DNA of 64,000 bases from an uncultured Paracoccaceae bacterium (GCA_943787785.1 CALSNT010000020.1:128082-192081); one strand, 5' to 3'. Positions 8,777-17,400 are shown, counted from the first letter of the stretch. The notes: a model not told the origin generated them from the letters alone. A program made the numbers and translations.

Positions 8777-8933
8777 CGTCCATCCCCTTGGCATGATTTC
8801 GATGGCACCGTTGTGACACGACAGACTTAACAAGCTTCCTAACGAAACCGCCCAAGTGGTTCGACTGCTATCGGTTCCTTTACCCTCCGCTTAACCAAGG
8901 TGCCCGCGAACTGCGGACACCGGGCAGGTCGGA

Positions 8934-9038
8934 TCAGGCCAGAATAAGCGTCGGGCGCAGGCTGCGTTCCTGGCAAGTGGCTATCTTGCTCAGGGCGAAG
9001 TTGCGGCGGCTGCGTGCTTTGATGGTCAGTGTGGTCAT
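8934..9038 (-). CDS. candidate small basic protein, 34 aa
   Basis: A 34-codon frame beginning MTTLTIKARSRRNFALSKIA, rich in Arg/Lys. The ATG at 9038 has a strong GGGAG ribosome binding site seven bases upstream. It is not a family I know. It sits in the middle of a cluster of three small leftward ORFs between carbonic anhydrase and asd. Could be a small regulatory or ribosome-associated protein, or non-coding. Confidence 0.35.
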   Translation of the reverse strand: MTTLTIKARSRRNFALSKIATCQERSLRPTLILA

Positions 9039-9066
9039 GTTTTTGCTCCCACGTTTGGTTTCTGAG

Positions 9067-9222
9067 TCAGACCGCCTGACGACGCACGTCGCAGGCCGAC
9101 AATTCGTTCATGAAGATCTGCGCAAGCTCGGCGCGGCACAATTTTTGATGCGTGCGCGATCTCGGCTCGGCGATCTCATCGCGAGCAATTATGTTGCGAA
9201 TACTCTGCGGAAAATACGACAT
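9067..9222 (-). CDS. candidate small protein, 51 aa
   Basis: A 51-codon frame beginning MSYFPQSIRNIIARDEIAEP and ending AELAQIFMNELSACDVRRQAV-like residues. The ATG at 9222 is preceded by AAAGGGA, about 8 bases away. The frame is also open upstream to 9363, but that extension crosses a long palindrome (9317-9353), so I prefer the internal ATG. No family recognised; composition is faintly like the short helical DUF1127 proteins, but the arginine-rich core of that family is missing. Confidence 0.35.
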   Translation of the reverse strand: MSYFPQSIRNIIARDEIAEPRSRTHQKLCRAELAQIFMNELSACDVRRQAV

Positions 9223-9316
9223 CCCTGATTCCCTTTTGCCTTTCGGCCCCCACGTTTTAATACACGCAGGTCGGTTCGGGATGGTTTCAAAGGTTCCGTA
9301 CTTTTTTTCACAAACC

Positions 9317-9353
9317 TTACAGCCAATCGCGAGGATCCCGTGATTGGCTGTAA
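9317..9353. repeat. 37-bp near-perfect palindrome
   Basis: Arms TTACAGCCAATC (9317-9328) and GATTGGCTGTAA (9342-9353) are perfect 12-base complements; the centre is itself nearly symmetric around GGATCC. On the plus strand it is preceded by a run of seven Ts; neither strand has a T-run after it, so it is not a standard intrinsic terminator. It lies 50 bases downstream of the asd stop codon and upstream of the small ORF at 9222. It could be a protein-binding operator, an mRNA 3'-end stabilising hairpin for asd, or a dispersed palindromic repeat. Confidence 0.6.
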
Positions 9354-9403
9354 CATATGCCATCGGCCCGCGCCTGTTGCGCGGACCGTTTTGGCCAGGA
9401 AGC

Positions 9404-10426
9404 TCAGCCCTTCTTCAGCACCCGGTTGCCCAGAAGCTCGGCAATCTGCACGGCGTTCAGGGCAGCGCCTTTCCTGAGGTTGTCGCTGACCACCCACAGG
9501 TTCAGCCCGTTGTCGATGGTCGGGTCCTGACGGATGCGGCTGACAAAGGTGGCGAAATCTCCGACACACTCGACGGGCGTGATGTAGCCTCCGTCCTCGC
9601 GCTTATCGACGACCAGTATTCCGGGCGAGGTCCGCAAGACCTCGCGCGCTTCGTCTTCGTCCAGATGATCCTCAAACTCGATGTTCACCGCTTCCGAGTG
9701 TCCGACGAAGACCGGCACGCGCACGCAAGTCGCGGTGACCTTGATCTTCGGGTCAACGATCTTCTTGGTCTCGGCGACCATCTTCCATTCTTCTTTTGTG
9801 TCACCACCATCCATGAAGACGTCGATATGCGGGATCACGTTGAAGGCGATCTGCTTGGTGAACTTCGCTGCTGGCTTGTCGTCAGTCGGGTTGTAGATCG
9901 ACTTGGTCTGGTCCCACAGCTCGTCCATGCCCGCTTTGCCGGCACCACTTACGGATTGATAAGTGCTAACCACCACCCGCCTGATCGTCGCGCGGTCGTG
10001 CAGCGGCTTCAGCGCCACGACCATCTGCGCGGTCGAGCAGTTCGGGTTGGCGATGATGTTCTTCTTGGCATAACCCTCGACCGCGTCGGGGTTCACCTCG
10101 GGCACGATCAGCGGAACCGCCGGGTCGTATCGATAGAGCGACGAGTTATCGATGACCACGCAGCCCGCCTTGGCGGCACGCGGCGCATAAGTTTTGGTCG
10201 CCTCCGACCCGATGGCAAACAGGGCGATGTCCCAACCGGTGAAATCGAACGTGTCGATGTCTTTGACCTTCAGCGTCTTTTCGCCAAATGTAACCTCGGT
10301 CCCCTGCGAGCGGCGCGAAGCAAGGGCCGCGATTTCATCAACCGGGAACTGGCGCTCGGCCAGGATGTTCAGCATTTCATGGCCCACGTTGCCGGTGGCG
10401 CCTGCGACGACGATTCTATAGCCCAT
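9404..10426 (-). CDS. asd: aspartate-semialdehyde dehydrogenase
   Basis: 340-residue NADPH enzyme that reduces aspartyl phosphate to aspartate semialdehyde, the branch point to lysine/diaminopimelate, threonine and methionine. The N-terminal VAGATGNVGHEML binds NADP. The catalytic cysteine is in NPNCSTAQM (about residue 129), and the SGAGKAGMDEL segment and late catalytic histidine region (FVGHSEAVNIEF) are present. Length matches the bacterial family (about 340). It is transcribed leftward, 65 bases downstream of the MFS gene's stop. It is expected to be essential; no frameshift is present. Confidence 0.96.
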   Translation of the reverse strand: MGYRIVVAGATGNVGHEMLNILAERQFPVDEIAALASRRSQGTEVTFGEKTLKVKDIDTFDFTGWDIALFAIGSEATKTYAPRAAKAGCVVIDNSSLYRYDPAVPLIVPEVNPDAVEGYAKKNIIANPNCSTAQMVVALKPLHDRATIRRVVVSTYQSVSGAGKAGMDELWDQTKSIYNPTDDKPAAKFTKQIAFNVIPHIDVFMDGGDTKEEWKMVAETKKIVDPKIKVTATCVRVPVFVGHSEAVNIEFEDHLDEDEAREVLRTSPGILVVDKREDGGYITPVECVGDFATFVSRIRQDPTIDNGLNLWVVSDNLRKGAALNAVQIAELLGNRVLKKG

Positions 10427-10491
10427 CGGGGCCTCCTGTTGGTCTTCGGAACGCGACCCCTTACCGCCGTTGGCTGGCGAGGAAAAGACCC

Positions 10492-11673
10492 TCAGTCGAC
10501 CGAGTCGCGCGAGAACAGGTAAATTGCACAGCCGAGGATTAACACCGCCCCATAGATCAGGAAGGTTGTGGCATAGGCGTCAGCGACCGGGGTCGCCTCG
10601 CCAGCGGCGGCGAACAGGCGGCCAGTGATCAGTTGCATCACCCCGACGCCGCCAATGCCGAACAGGTTCATCAGTGTGACGCCGCGCCCGGTCAGGTGGG
10701 CTGGGATGAAACTGCGAGCGTGGGCGATCAGGACGGCAAAACTGGAGCCCATGAAGCCGACGAGCGCCATCAGAAGGGTCGCCTGCACAAGCCCCGACGC
10801 CGGGGTGGCGGCGAGGATCAGGCAGCCCACCCCACCCAGCAGATTGCCAGTCAGCGCCACCCATTTGCGGGTGCCGAAAAGGCGATCCATCGGGCCGTAG
10901 GCGAAATTGCCAAAGACCATCGCCAGCCCCATCACCAACGAGGCAGTGCCAATGACTTTGTCGCCCGCGCTGTACACATCGGCCAGATAGGGCCCGATCC
11001 AGACGCCGCGAATGCCTGCGGCGGCGGCGTAGTTCACGAACATCAGCGCGAACAGCGGCCACAGGATCGGCATTCGCAACAGGTCGAGGACCGATCCGCG
11101 TTTGGTCTGGGTCGTCTCAGCCGGTGGCGGGTCGCGCACCAAGATCAGAATAGCCAGTGCTGCCGCCAGCGTGATCAGCGCCAGGGCCGCCAGCGCCCCG
11201 CGCCAGCCCAGCGCTTGCGCGGCCAGTGTCATCGGCAATGCGGCAGCTAGGTTGCCCAGCGAGCCGAAGCCGAGCACTGCCCCGGCATAGGTCGCGAAAA
11301 CCGCCGGGCGGCTGGTCCGGGCCAGTATATAGTAGCATGACATCAGAACCGGAGAGCAGCCGACACCGATCAACACCATCGCCGCGTCGATATGCCAGAC
11401 CTGCGCCGCCATCGCGAAAAGGGCGGCGCCCCCCGCCCCTCCGACCGCCAACAGCGTGCTTGCCGTGCGGCGTGGGCCGATCACGTCAAGCGCCCAGCCG
11501 ACCGGAATTTGCATCACCGCAAAGATCAGGAACCACAGACCAGAAGCGCGGGCCAGATCGTCGGGCATTGCTCCGAGGTCCGCCTGCAGTGCTGGCGCAA
11601 GGACGGCCAGGAATGCGCGATAGAACTGGCTGAGCACATAACTCAGCGCCAGTATGATGATGGCGCGTGACAT
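10492..11673 (-). CDS. MFS transporter
   Basis: 393-residue major facilitator with about 12 hydrophobic segments. The N-terminal half contains FRAFLAVLAPALQADLG and the loop 2-3 motif PVGWALDVIGPRRT, equivalent to the MFS signature G-x-x-x-D-x-x-G-x-R-R. Substrate cannot be deduced; family members of this type in roseobacters are annotated as general inner-membrane exporters or metabolite carriers. A poly-G tract (11804-11814) lies about 130 bases upstream of its start. Confidence 0.88.
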   Translation of the reverse strand: MSRAIIILALSYVLSQFYRAFLAVLAPALQADLGAMPDDLARASGLWFLIFAVMQIPVGWALDVIGPRRTASTLLAVGGAGGAALFAMAAQVWHIDAAMVLIGVGCSPVLMSCYYILARTSRPAVFATYAGAVLGFGSLGNLAAALPMTLAAQALGWRGALAALALITLAAALAILILVRDPPPAETTQTKRGSVLDLLRMPILWPLFALMFVNYAAAAGIRGVWIGPYLADVYSAGDKVIGTASLVMGLAMVFGNFAYGPMDRLFGTRKWVALTGNLLGGVGCLILAATPASGLVQATLLMALVGFMGSSFAVLIAHARSFIPAHLTGRGVTLMNLFGIGGVGVMQLITGRLFAAAGEATPVADAYATTFLIYGAVLILGCAIYLFSRDSVD

Positions 11674-11803
11674 GGGGGTGGCGCGGTCCTGCCTGTTTCG
11701 CCACAGGCCTACACCGACGCACCGGCATCCGAAAGGCGCAGCTCTCGGTCAGGCGGGCGCACGTCAGCGCGCCGCCACCGCATCTCGGAGGTCACCCGAT
11801 ATC

Positions 11804-11814
11804 GGGGGGGGGGG
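11804..11814. repeat. poly-G tract (G11)
   Basis: Eleven consecutive Gs on the plus strand in the 219-base space between the KpsT gene's stop (11893) and the MFS start (11673). Homopolymers of this length are prone to slippage. Located in the untranslated leader or promoter zone of the MFS gene, it could alter spacing if it changes length. It could also be a site of sequencing uncertainty. The rest of this gap shows no convincing gene. Confidence 0.75.
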
Positions 11815-11892
11815 CGGCGAACCCTCGGCGAAGTGTCGGCAATGCGTATGGATCGGATCAGATATGCTGAGGCGCGGCGAAGCACGACTCCG

Positions 11893-12570
11893 TCAGGCCG
11901 AGGCGCGCCAGACTGGTTGCATCACTTCGCGGTGGTGGTTGATCGCCTCTTCGACATTGCCGTGCCAGTGCAGCTGTCCGCCCTCGAGCACCGCCCCGGC
12001 AGTACATATGCGGCGCAGCAGCGGCAGTTGGTGGGACACGACGATCGCGCCGGAGTGTTTCAGACGGTCGAGGAACAGCGCCTCGGAGCGGGCGCGAAAG
12101 GCGGCGTCGCCGACGCCGGTGACCTCATCCACCAGATAGGTGTCAAAACGGATCGCCATGGACAGGCCGAATGCCAGCCGGGCGCGCATCCCGGCAGAGT
12201 AGTTCCGTACCGGCTGATGCAGATGTGCCCCAATGGCGGCGAAATCGGCGACGAACTCGATCAGGCTGGCCGTGGGTACGCCATAGGTGCGCGCCACAAA
12301 CCGCAGGTTCTGCGCGCCGCTGAGGTCGCCATGGAAACCGCCTCGAAACCCTACGGGCCAAGACAAGGTGCCGGCCCGATGGACCACCCCGGAGGTCGGG
12401 CGCATCGTTCCGGCGATCATCTGCAGCAAGCTGGTCTTCCCCGCCCCGTTGCGCCCCAGCAAGGCAACGACAGCACGGTCAGGAAATTCTGCCGAGATGT
12501 GGTTCGCGACAACAGTGCGCAGCCCCGGTGCGCGATGCACTTTTGTAAGGCGTTCCAGACGAATGCTCAT
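11893..12570 (-). CDS. kpsT: polysaccharide-export ABC transporter ATPase (KpsT family)
   Basis: 225-residue ATPase for export of capsular or similar polysaccharide across the inner membrane. Walker A is LLGRNGAGKTS (about 38-48), the ABC signature is NYSAGMRARLAFGL, and Walker B is TYLVDEVTGVGD. The short length, the LSWPVGFRGGFHGDLSG segment and the EALFLDRLKHSG tail are typical of KpsT/Wzt-short proteins without a carbohydrate-binding domain. It lies 39 bases downstream of the KpsE-like gene in the same direction, while the matching permease (13911) is on the opposite strand. Confidence 0.88.
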   Translation of the reverse strand: MSIRLERLTKVHRAPGLRTVVANHISAEFPDRAVVALLGRNGAGKTSLLQMIAGTMRPTSGVVHRAGTLSWPVGFRGGFHGDLSGAQNLRFVARTYGVPTASLIEFVADFAAIGAHLHQPVRNYSAGMRARLAFGLSMAIRFDTYLVDEVTGVGDAAFRARSEALFLDRLKHSGAIVVSHQLPLLRRICTAGAVLEGGQLHWHGNVEEAINHHREVMQPVWRASA

Positions 12571-12609
12571 CGCGTCACCAACCCGACGTCCGAGGCCTGT
12601 CCGCGCATC

Positions 12610-13818
12610 CTAGCGCCGATCCCGAAGCGATTGCAGCACCATCGCGCCCACTGCCCATAGAAATAATGCAATGAATACTGTCAGTCCCAGCAACATGGGG
12701 CGATCAGGATAGGTGGCGCGTTCGGCAACCGTGGGACTACTGTAGGCGGCAAGATACCGGGTTTGCCGCCGCGCCTCGGCCACCGCGACGTCATAGGCCA
12801 CTTGGGCTGCGCCGTATGCAGTCTCGGCGATTTCGCGTTCGACCTGAAGGCGCTCGAACCCGGCAACGACGGTGGCGTAGCCCTCGGTGGATGTCTCAGC
12901 CTCTCCACCACCGATCTTGCTGCGCTCATCGGCGACACGAGATTCGATCACACGCACCCGCTGTTCGGCCTGCTCGACTCGCGCCCGGTTTGGTCGCCTT
13001 AAGCTTTTCAGCATGTCCAGCCGGATCACCTCATCCGCGAGTTGTTGTTGCAGGGTCGCCAGCACACCCATCTGGCCTTGAACATCCGTCCCCGGATTGA
13101 CCACCTGATTGGCCGAACGATACGCCGTGAGTTCCGTGCGTGCCAAAGCCAGCCGCGCCTCAGCCTCGGCCAGGTCGCGTTTGGCATGGCGGGTCGTGTC
13201 TGTCCGGGCAATCGCCGACAGCGCATTGATCCGGGCCGAGCTTTCCTCGAATACCGCCGCCGCGATCATCTGCGCGTCGTCGGGCGCAAAGGCGCGCGCC
13301 TCGACCTCGATCAGGCCGGCGCCGGGGTCGTGGGTGACGCGCACCATGCGCTGCCAATAGTCCGTCAGGTCTTCGATTGTTCCCGAAGGATCAAATGCGA
13401 AAATCGGGTCGTTGTCCGGCAGCGACCAGCGCGCACGGAGGTCGAGCCGGGCGTCCAGCGTGCGCACCATGTCCTGGCTGGCAATGAAGGCAACCAGCAG
13501 GTCCGCGTCCGAGCGCGCGCTGGAGCCAGAGAGATCAGCAACCCCGCCCAGAAGCTCGATTGCCGAGCCGACGTCTTCGGCCCGTACGGAAAACCCCGTG
13601 GTTGCCGCATATTGGTCTGCCGCTTCGGACCACAGATACCACGCCGTCGCGGCCAGTGGCAGCAGGACGTAAACGACGAACCCCGCCCCGAGGCCCCAGG
13701 GGCAGCGCGCCTTGTGGGGGTCGTACCAATCTGGCGCGCGCTGCGGTGCCACGGCGATCACGCCGCTGGGGTCTGCCTGGGTCTGGGCAATCGCGGGGAC
13801 GGCGGCTTGCGGGGTCAT
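12610..13818 (-). CDS. KpsE-like capsule polysaccharide export inner-membrane protein
   Basis: 402 residues from the ATG at 13818, which has GGAGA five bases upstream; the open frame continues to 13938, but that extension runs into the promoter region of the divergent gene. Two membrane segments bracket a large periplasmic domain: VVYVLLPLAATAWYLW near the N-terminus and LLGLTVFIALFLWAVGAMV at the end. Between them lies a long Ala/Glu/Arg-rich coiled coil (about 195-330). This is the polysaccharide co-polymerase/KpsE (CtrB, BexC) topology, linking the ABC exporter to an outer-membrane channel. No outer-membrane KpsD partner is in the window. Confidence 0.83.
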   Translation of the reverse strand: MTPQAAVPAIAQTQADPSGVIAVAPQRAPDWYDPHKARCPWGLGAGFVVYVLLPLAATAWYLWSEAADQYAATTGFSVRAEDVGSAIELLGGVADLSGSSARSDADLLVAFIASQDMVRTLDARLDLRARWSLPDNDPIFAFDPSGTIEDLTDYWQRMVRVTHDPGAGLIEVEARAFAPDDAQMIAAAVFEESSARINALSAIARTDTTRHAKRDLAEAEARLALARTELTAYRSANQVVNPGTDVQGQMGVLATLQQQLADEVIRLDMLKSLRRPNRARVEQAEQRVRVIESRVADERSKIGGGEAETSTEGYATVVAGFERLQVEREIAETAYGAAQVAYDVAVAEARRQTRYLAAYSSPTVAERATYPDRPMLLGLTVFIALFLWAVGAMVLQSLRDRR

Positions 13819-13910
13819 GATGTCTCCGGTTGCTAACGAAGGATTAGGATTCGGATCGTAGTTAACGGACAGACCGTGAACAAAAGGTTGCCAAGCAAGA
13901 GGCTGATACC

Positions 13911-14738
13911 GTGACACTGCCGACCACGCCGCCGACATTCACCCCGATTGCTCCATTGGAGCCGTTGCAGCCCTCGCCCCGTGCCGGGGGGCGGGCGATT
14001 GTGGCGCTGGTCCTGCGCGAAATGGCGACGACGTTCGGGCGCTCTCCCGGAGGGTGGATCTGGGCGGTGGCAGAGCCTGTCGCGGTGATCGCGCTGCTGT
14101 CGTTCGCGTTCTCGCTGGCGTTTCGCGCGCCCTCACTGGGAACGTCATTTCCGCTGTTTTATGCCACGGGCTATTTGCCGTTTCTGCTGTTTCAGGATGT
14201 ATCGACCAAGATGGCGCAGGCCTTGCGGTTTTCGCGTCCGCTGATGACCTATCCAAGGGTAACGTTGTTTGACGCGCTGGCCGCGCGGCTGGCGCTGAAT
14301 ATCGCGACGCATCTGGTGGTGGCCAGCATCGTGATTGTCGGAATCGAGGCGTTGTGGCCGACTGACGCACAGTATGATGCGCGCCGTCTGGCAGCCGGGT
14401 TTTTCATGGCGGCGGTCGTGGCCGTGGGGATTGGCACCCTCAACTGTTTCCTGTTCACAGCCATTCCGGCGGCCGAGCGGGTCTGGCTGATCGTCAGCCG
14501 GCCGTTGTTCATCGCGTCAGGCGTATTCTACATTTTCGAAGATCTGCCAGGCTCGCTGGGCGATTTGCTTTGGTACAATCCGCTGCTGCACAGCGTCTGC
14601 GCGGTCCGGGCCGGGGCTTACGGGGAATATGACGCAACTTATGTGACGCCTTTGTACCCGCTGGGATTAGGACTTGGCGCGCTGACGCTGGGGCTGGTTC
14701 TGCTGCGAGGACGCGGCGCGGATCTGACACGAGGATGA
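13911..14738 (+). CDS. kpsM: polysaccharide-export ABC transporter permease (KpsM family)
   Basis: 275-residue ABC-2 permease with six predicted helices. The segment LREMATTFGRSPGGWIWAV (about 37-55) is the conserved amphipathic entry of KpsM/Wzm permeases, and LFYATGYLPFLLFQ and WYNPLLHSVCAVRAGAY are also typical. Starts at GTG with AGAGG upstream. It pairs functionally with the KpsT ATPase, which lies divergently, so the start-to-start space 13819-13910 should hold promoters for both halves. The stop overlaps the glycosyltransferase start by four bases. Confidence 0.87.
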   Translation: MTLPTTPPTFTPIAPLEPLQPSPRAGGRAIVALVLREMATTFGRSPGGWIWAVAEPVAVIALLSFAFSLAFRAPSLGTSFPLFYATGYLPFLLFQDVSTKMAQALRFSRPLMTYPRVTLFDALAARLALNIATHLVVASIVIVGIEALWPTDAQYDARRLAAGFFMAAVVAVGIGTLNCFLFTAIPAAERVWLIVSRPLFIASGVFYIFEDLPGSLGDLLWYNPLLHSVCAVRAGAYGEYDATYVTPLYPLGLGLGALTLGLVLLRGRGADLTRG

Positions 14739-15724
14739 GCGTCGCACGCCATCAGGTCGCTTTGGGGCCGCGAGCCCGTCCGGAGCCGCACGCCGCGATT
14801 CTGATGGGGCTGTGCGATGGCGGGCCGTGGATCGGCGCGCAGCTGGACAGTATCCGCGAGCAAAACCACACCAACTGGTCGCTGATGGTCAGCGACGACG
14901 GGTCGATCGATAACGGCGCGGCAGTGGTTGACCGGTTCGCCGATGGTTTCGCACCCGGAACGGTGAAGACGCGTGACGGCCCTGGTCGAGGGTTCGTGCG
15001 AAATTATCTGTCGATGCTTTCATCGGTTCCGCCGTCCGCCGAATGCGTCGTGTTCTGCGATCAGGATGACGTCTGGCTGCCCGATCGGCTGGCACGCGCC
15101 AGTGCGGTATTGGCGCAGATCCCAGTGGAGGTTCCGGCACTCTATCTGTCGACGACATGGATCACGTCGCAAGACCTGACACGCCAGGGTCGGTCGCGCC
15201 CGGTGCGGCGAGACCCGTGTTTCGCCAACGCTCTGGTGCAGTGCATTGGTGGTGGGAATACGATGGCAGTGAACCGGGCCGGGCAGCGGCTGTTGCGCGC
15301 GGCGGTTCCGGAAGGGTTGCTGGCCACCGGAGGTATTGGACCGGCCTCGCATGACTGGTGGATGTACCAAATGATCTCGGGCGCGGGCGGGCGGATCGTG
15401 GCGGACCCGAGGCCATCGGTACTCTATCGGCAACACGGTTGGAACCAGTCCGGCTCCAACCGTGGGGCACGGGCACTGGCCCGTCGCGCTTGGCAAGTTC
15501 TGCGCGGGGACGCGCGGCGGATGGTTGACCGAAATCTGGCAGCTTTGAACGCCTCGGCAGAGCGTTTGACCCCGTCGAATCGACGACTTCTGAGGCAGTT
15601 TGAAACGGCGCGGAACCTGCACATCGTCGCGCGTTTGTTTGCGTTCCGGCGCCTTGGGCTGCATCGCCAGACCCGGGCTGGTACACTTGTATTGTGGCTA
15701 GCTGGGTTGCTGAGGCTGATCTGA
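14735..15724 (+). CDS. family 2 glycosyltransferase
   Basis: 329-residue GT-A enzyme, translationally coupled to the permease (ATGA overlap). It has the nucleotide-binding start AAILMGLCDGGPWIGAQLDS, SDDGSIDNG (about 51-59), the metal-binding CDQDDVWLPDRL and the probable catalytic region ASHDWWMYQM. Proteins of this type add sugars (often rhamnosyl or similar) to surface polysaccharides. With KpsT, KpsM and KpsE-like neighbours, its likely role is assembly of the exported polysaccharide. Donor and acceptor are unknown. Confidence 0.87.
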   Translation: MSVARHQVALGPRARPEPHAAILMGLCDGGPWIGAQLDSIREQNHTNWSLMVSDDGSIDNGAAVVDRFADGFAPGTVKTRDGPGRGFVRNYLSMLSSVPPSAECVVFCDQDDVWLPDRLARASAVLAQIPVEVPALYLSTTWITSQDLTRQGRSRPVRRDPCFANALVQCIGGGNTMAVNRAGQRLLRAAVPEGLLATGGIGPASHDWWMYQMISGAGGRIVADPRPSVLYRQHGWNQSGSNRGARALARRAWQVLRGDARRMVDRNLAALNASAERLTPSNRRLLRQFETARNLHIVARLFAFRRLGLHRQTRAGTLVLWLAGLLRLI

Positions 15725-15814
15725 AGCCTCGGCGAACCGAGTTTGGTCGATTATCAGCTTGCACCGCTGCGCGTTCCCGGCTTCCTAGAGAGTAACGTCA
15801 AAGGGAGTGCGGAC

Positions 15815-16555
15815 ATGAGCGGCAGATTGAACGGCAAAACGGCCATCGTGACAGCAGCGGCGCAAGGCATCGGACGGCGCACGTCAGAGGTCTTCGCGGC
15901 GCAAGGCGCGCGGGTGATCGCGACCGATATCAACGAGGCGCTTCTGGGCGAACTCAGCGATGTTGCGGGCGTTGAGGCGGAACGCCTCGATGTCACGGAC
16001 GCCAACGCGGTGGCGGATTTCACCGCCCGCCACGATGATGCCGACGTTTTGTTCAATTGCGCCGGGTTCGTTCATCACGGCTCGATCTTGGAGTGTTCGA
16101 ACGACGACTGGGACTTCGCCTTCGATCTGAACGTGAAGGCGATGTTCCGGCTGATGAAGGCGGTGCTGCCGGGGATGCTGGAACGCGGGTCCGGGTCAAT
16201 CATCAACATGTCGTCGGTCGCCTCGTCTCTGAAAGGCGTGCCGAACCGGTTTGCCTATTGTGCCAGTAAAGCTGCAGTGTTGGGGATGACGAAATCCGTC
16301 GCCGCCGATTACGTCACGCGCGGAATTCGTTGCAACGCGATCTGCCCCGGAACGGTCGACAGCCCCAGCCTGCATGATCGGCTTCGCGCCACAGGGGATT
16401 ACGATCAGGCAATGAAAGACTTTATTGCGCGCCAGCCAATGGGACGCGTCGGCAAAACCGACGAGATTGCCGCGCTCGCGCTGTATCTTGCAAGTGACGA
16501 AAGCGCCTTCACGACCGGCCAGGGCCATATCGTCGATGGCGGCTGGGCGATGTGA
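15815..16555 (+). CDS. short-chain dehydrogenase, DHRS6/BDH2-like
   Basis: 246 residues from the ATG at 15815, which follows AAGGGAG; upstream in-frame codons lack a ribosome site. NAD-binding TAAAQGIGRR, structural NVKAMF, catalytic Ser in INMSSVASS and YCASKAA (Tyr/Lys) are all in place. Segments such as FNCAGFVHHGSILEC, CPGTVDSPSLHDRL and YLASDESAFTTG closely parallel human DHRS6 (BDH2; cytosolic 3-hydroxybutyrate or 4-oxoproline reductase) and bacterial 2-keto-3-deoxy-fuconate dehydrogenases. The true substrate is open. It converges on the IclR gene, only four bases apart. Confidence 0.9.
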   Translation: MSGRLNGKTAIVTAAAQGIGRRTSEVFAAQGARVIATDINEALLGELSDVAGVEAERLDVTDANAVADFTARHDDADVLFNCAGFVHHGSILECSNDDWDFAFDLNVKAMFRLMKAVLPGMLERGSGSIINMSSVASSLKGVPNRFAYCASKAAVLGMTKSVAADYVTRGIRCNAICPGTVDSPSLHDRLRATGDYDQAMKDFIARQPMGRVGKTDEIAALALYLASDESAFTTGQGHIVDGGWAM

Positions 16556-16559
16556 GGAA

Positions 16560-17318
16560 TTACGGCGCGAACAACACCTGAGTCAGCCTCGACGAAGCCT
16601 CGATCACCTTGTCTTTCATCTCCAGAAGCTTTGGCACCGGGATCCGCTGCACCGGGCCGTGAAAGGCAATGGCGGCCACGTAGCGGCCAGAGGTGTCGAG
16701 AACCGGCACAGCAATCGCCGTCATGCCTTCGATAAATTCCTCGCGGTCAAGCGCATAGCCCTGGCGCGCGATCTCGGCCAATTCGCCGAGCAACTTTTCA
16801 GGGTCGGTCATGGTGCTGATCGTCTTGCGGTCCAGCTGCATAACGTTGACCATGCGGTGTCGTTCGGACTTGGGCAGGCTGGCAAGATAGGTCTTGCCGC
16901 TGGCGGTGCAGTGAAACGGCACATGGGTCCCAACCGGAAGCTGGATGCGGAATGGCCAGTCGGTTTCGACGCGGTCCTGATAGGTCATCCCACGGTCTTC
17001 CGGGACCACAAAGTTCACCGTTTCGCCCACTTGCCCGGCCAGCGTCATCAGAACCTGATGGCGCGCGATATGCGCGGATGACGCACTCGTCACGCCGCTT
17101 GCCAGAAGCCGCATCCGGCGCCCCGGTCGCAACCCTTTCTTGCGATCATCGCGCGCCAGAAAGCCTTCCGCCAGAAGTGTCGCACACAATCGATGCACAG
17201 TTGGCTTGCTCAGGCCGATTTCGCGGCCCAGTTCGGCTGGCGTCACCGGACCCTGCATTCTGCCAATCGCTTCAAGGATCAGCAGCGTGCGCAAATTCGT
17301 CGGGATGCGTTCTTCCAT
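16560..17318 (-). CDS. IclR-family transcriptional regulator
   Basis: 252 residues. N-terminal winged helix (LLILEAIGRMQGPVTPAELG, then LSKPTVHRLCATL) and a C-terminal IclR effector domain (FHCTASGKTYLASL; EFIEGMTAIAVPVLD). I start at ATG 17318 because GGAGA precedes it; the open frame extends upstream to 17459 but would overlap the divergent GMC promoter. A perfect palindrome at 17386-17400 between this gene and the divergent GMC oxidoreductase is a likely operator. Candidate targets are the GMC/TerC pair and possibly the sulfonate operon beyond (inference). Confidence 0.9.
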   Translation of the reverse strand: MEERIPTNLRTLLILEAIGRMQGPVTPAELGREIGLSKPTVHRLCATLLAEGFLARDDRKKGLRPGRRMRLLASGVTSASSAHIARHQVLMTLAGQVGETVNFVVPEDRGMTYQDRVETDWPFRIQLPVGTHVPFHCTASGKTYLASLPKSERHRMVNVMQLDRKTISTMTDPEKLLGELAEIARQGYALDREEFIEGMTAIAVPVLDTSGRYVAAIAFHGPVQRIPVPKLLEMKDKVIEASSRLTQVLFAP

Positions 17319-17385
17319 CAAATCTCCAATTGGCATCATGGGAAATGTCTTGCGCGACTCAGCAAAGCGTGTTCCCGTTAAAAAC

Positions 17386-17400
17386 GAGACTTTAAGTCTC
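17386..17400. promoter_or_regulatory. candidate IclR operator (15-bp palindrome)
   Basis: GAGACTT-T-AAGTCTC is a perfect 7+1+7 palindrome placed 68 bases before the IclR start and 37 bases before the GMC start. IclR-family dimers bind short palindromes in such divergent spacers, so this is the best candidate site. No proof of binding from sequence alone. Confidence 0.55.

Noticed and set aside
9344..10522. Rightward open frame of 392 codons
   Set aside because: Antisense to asd; composition is shadow-like (His/Asp/Arg rich, no motif).
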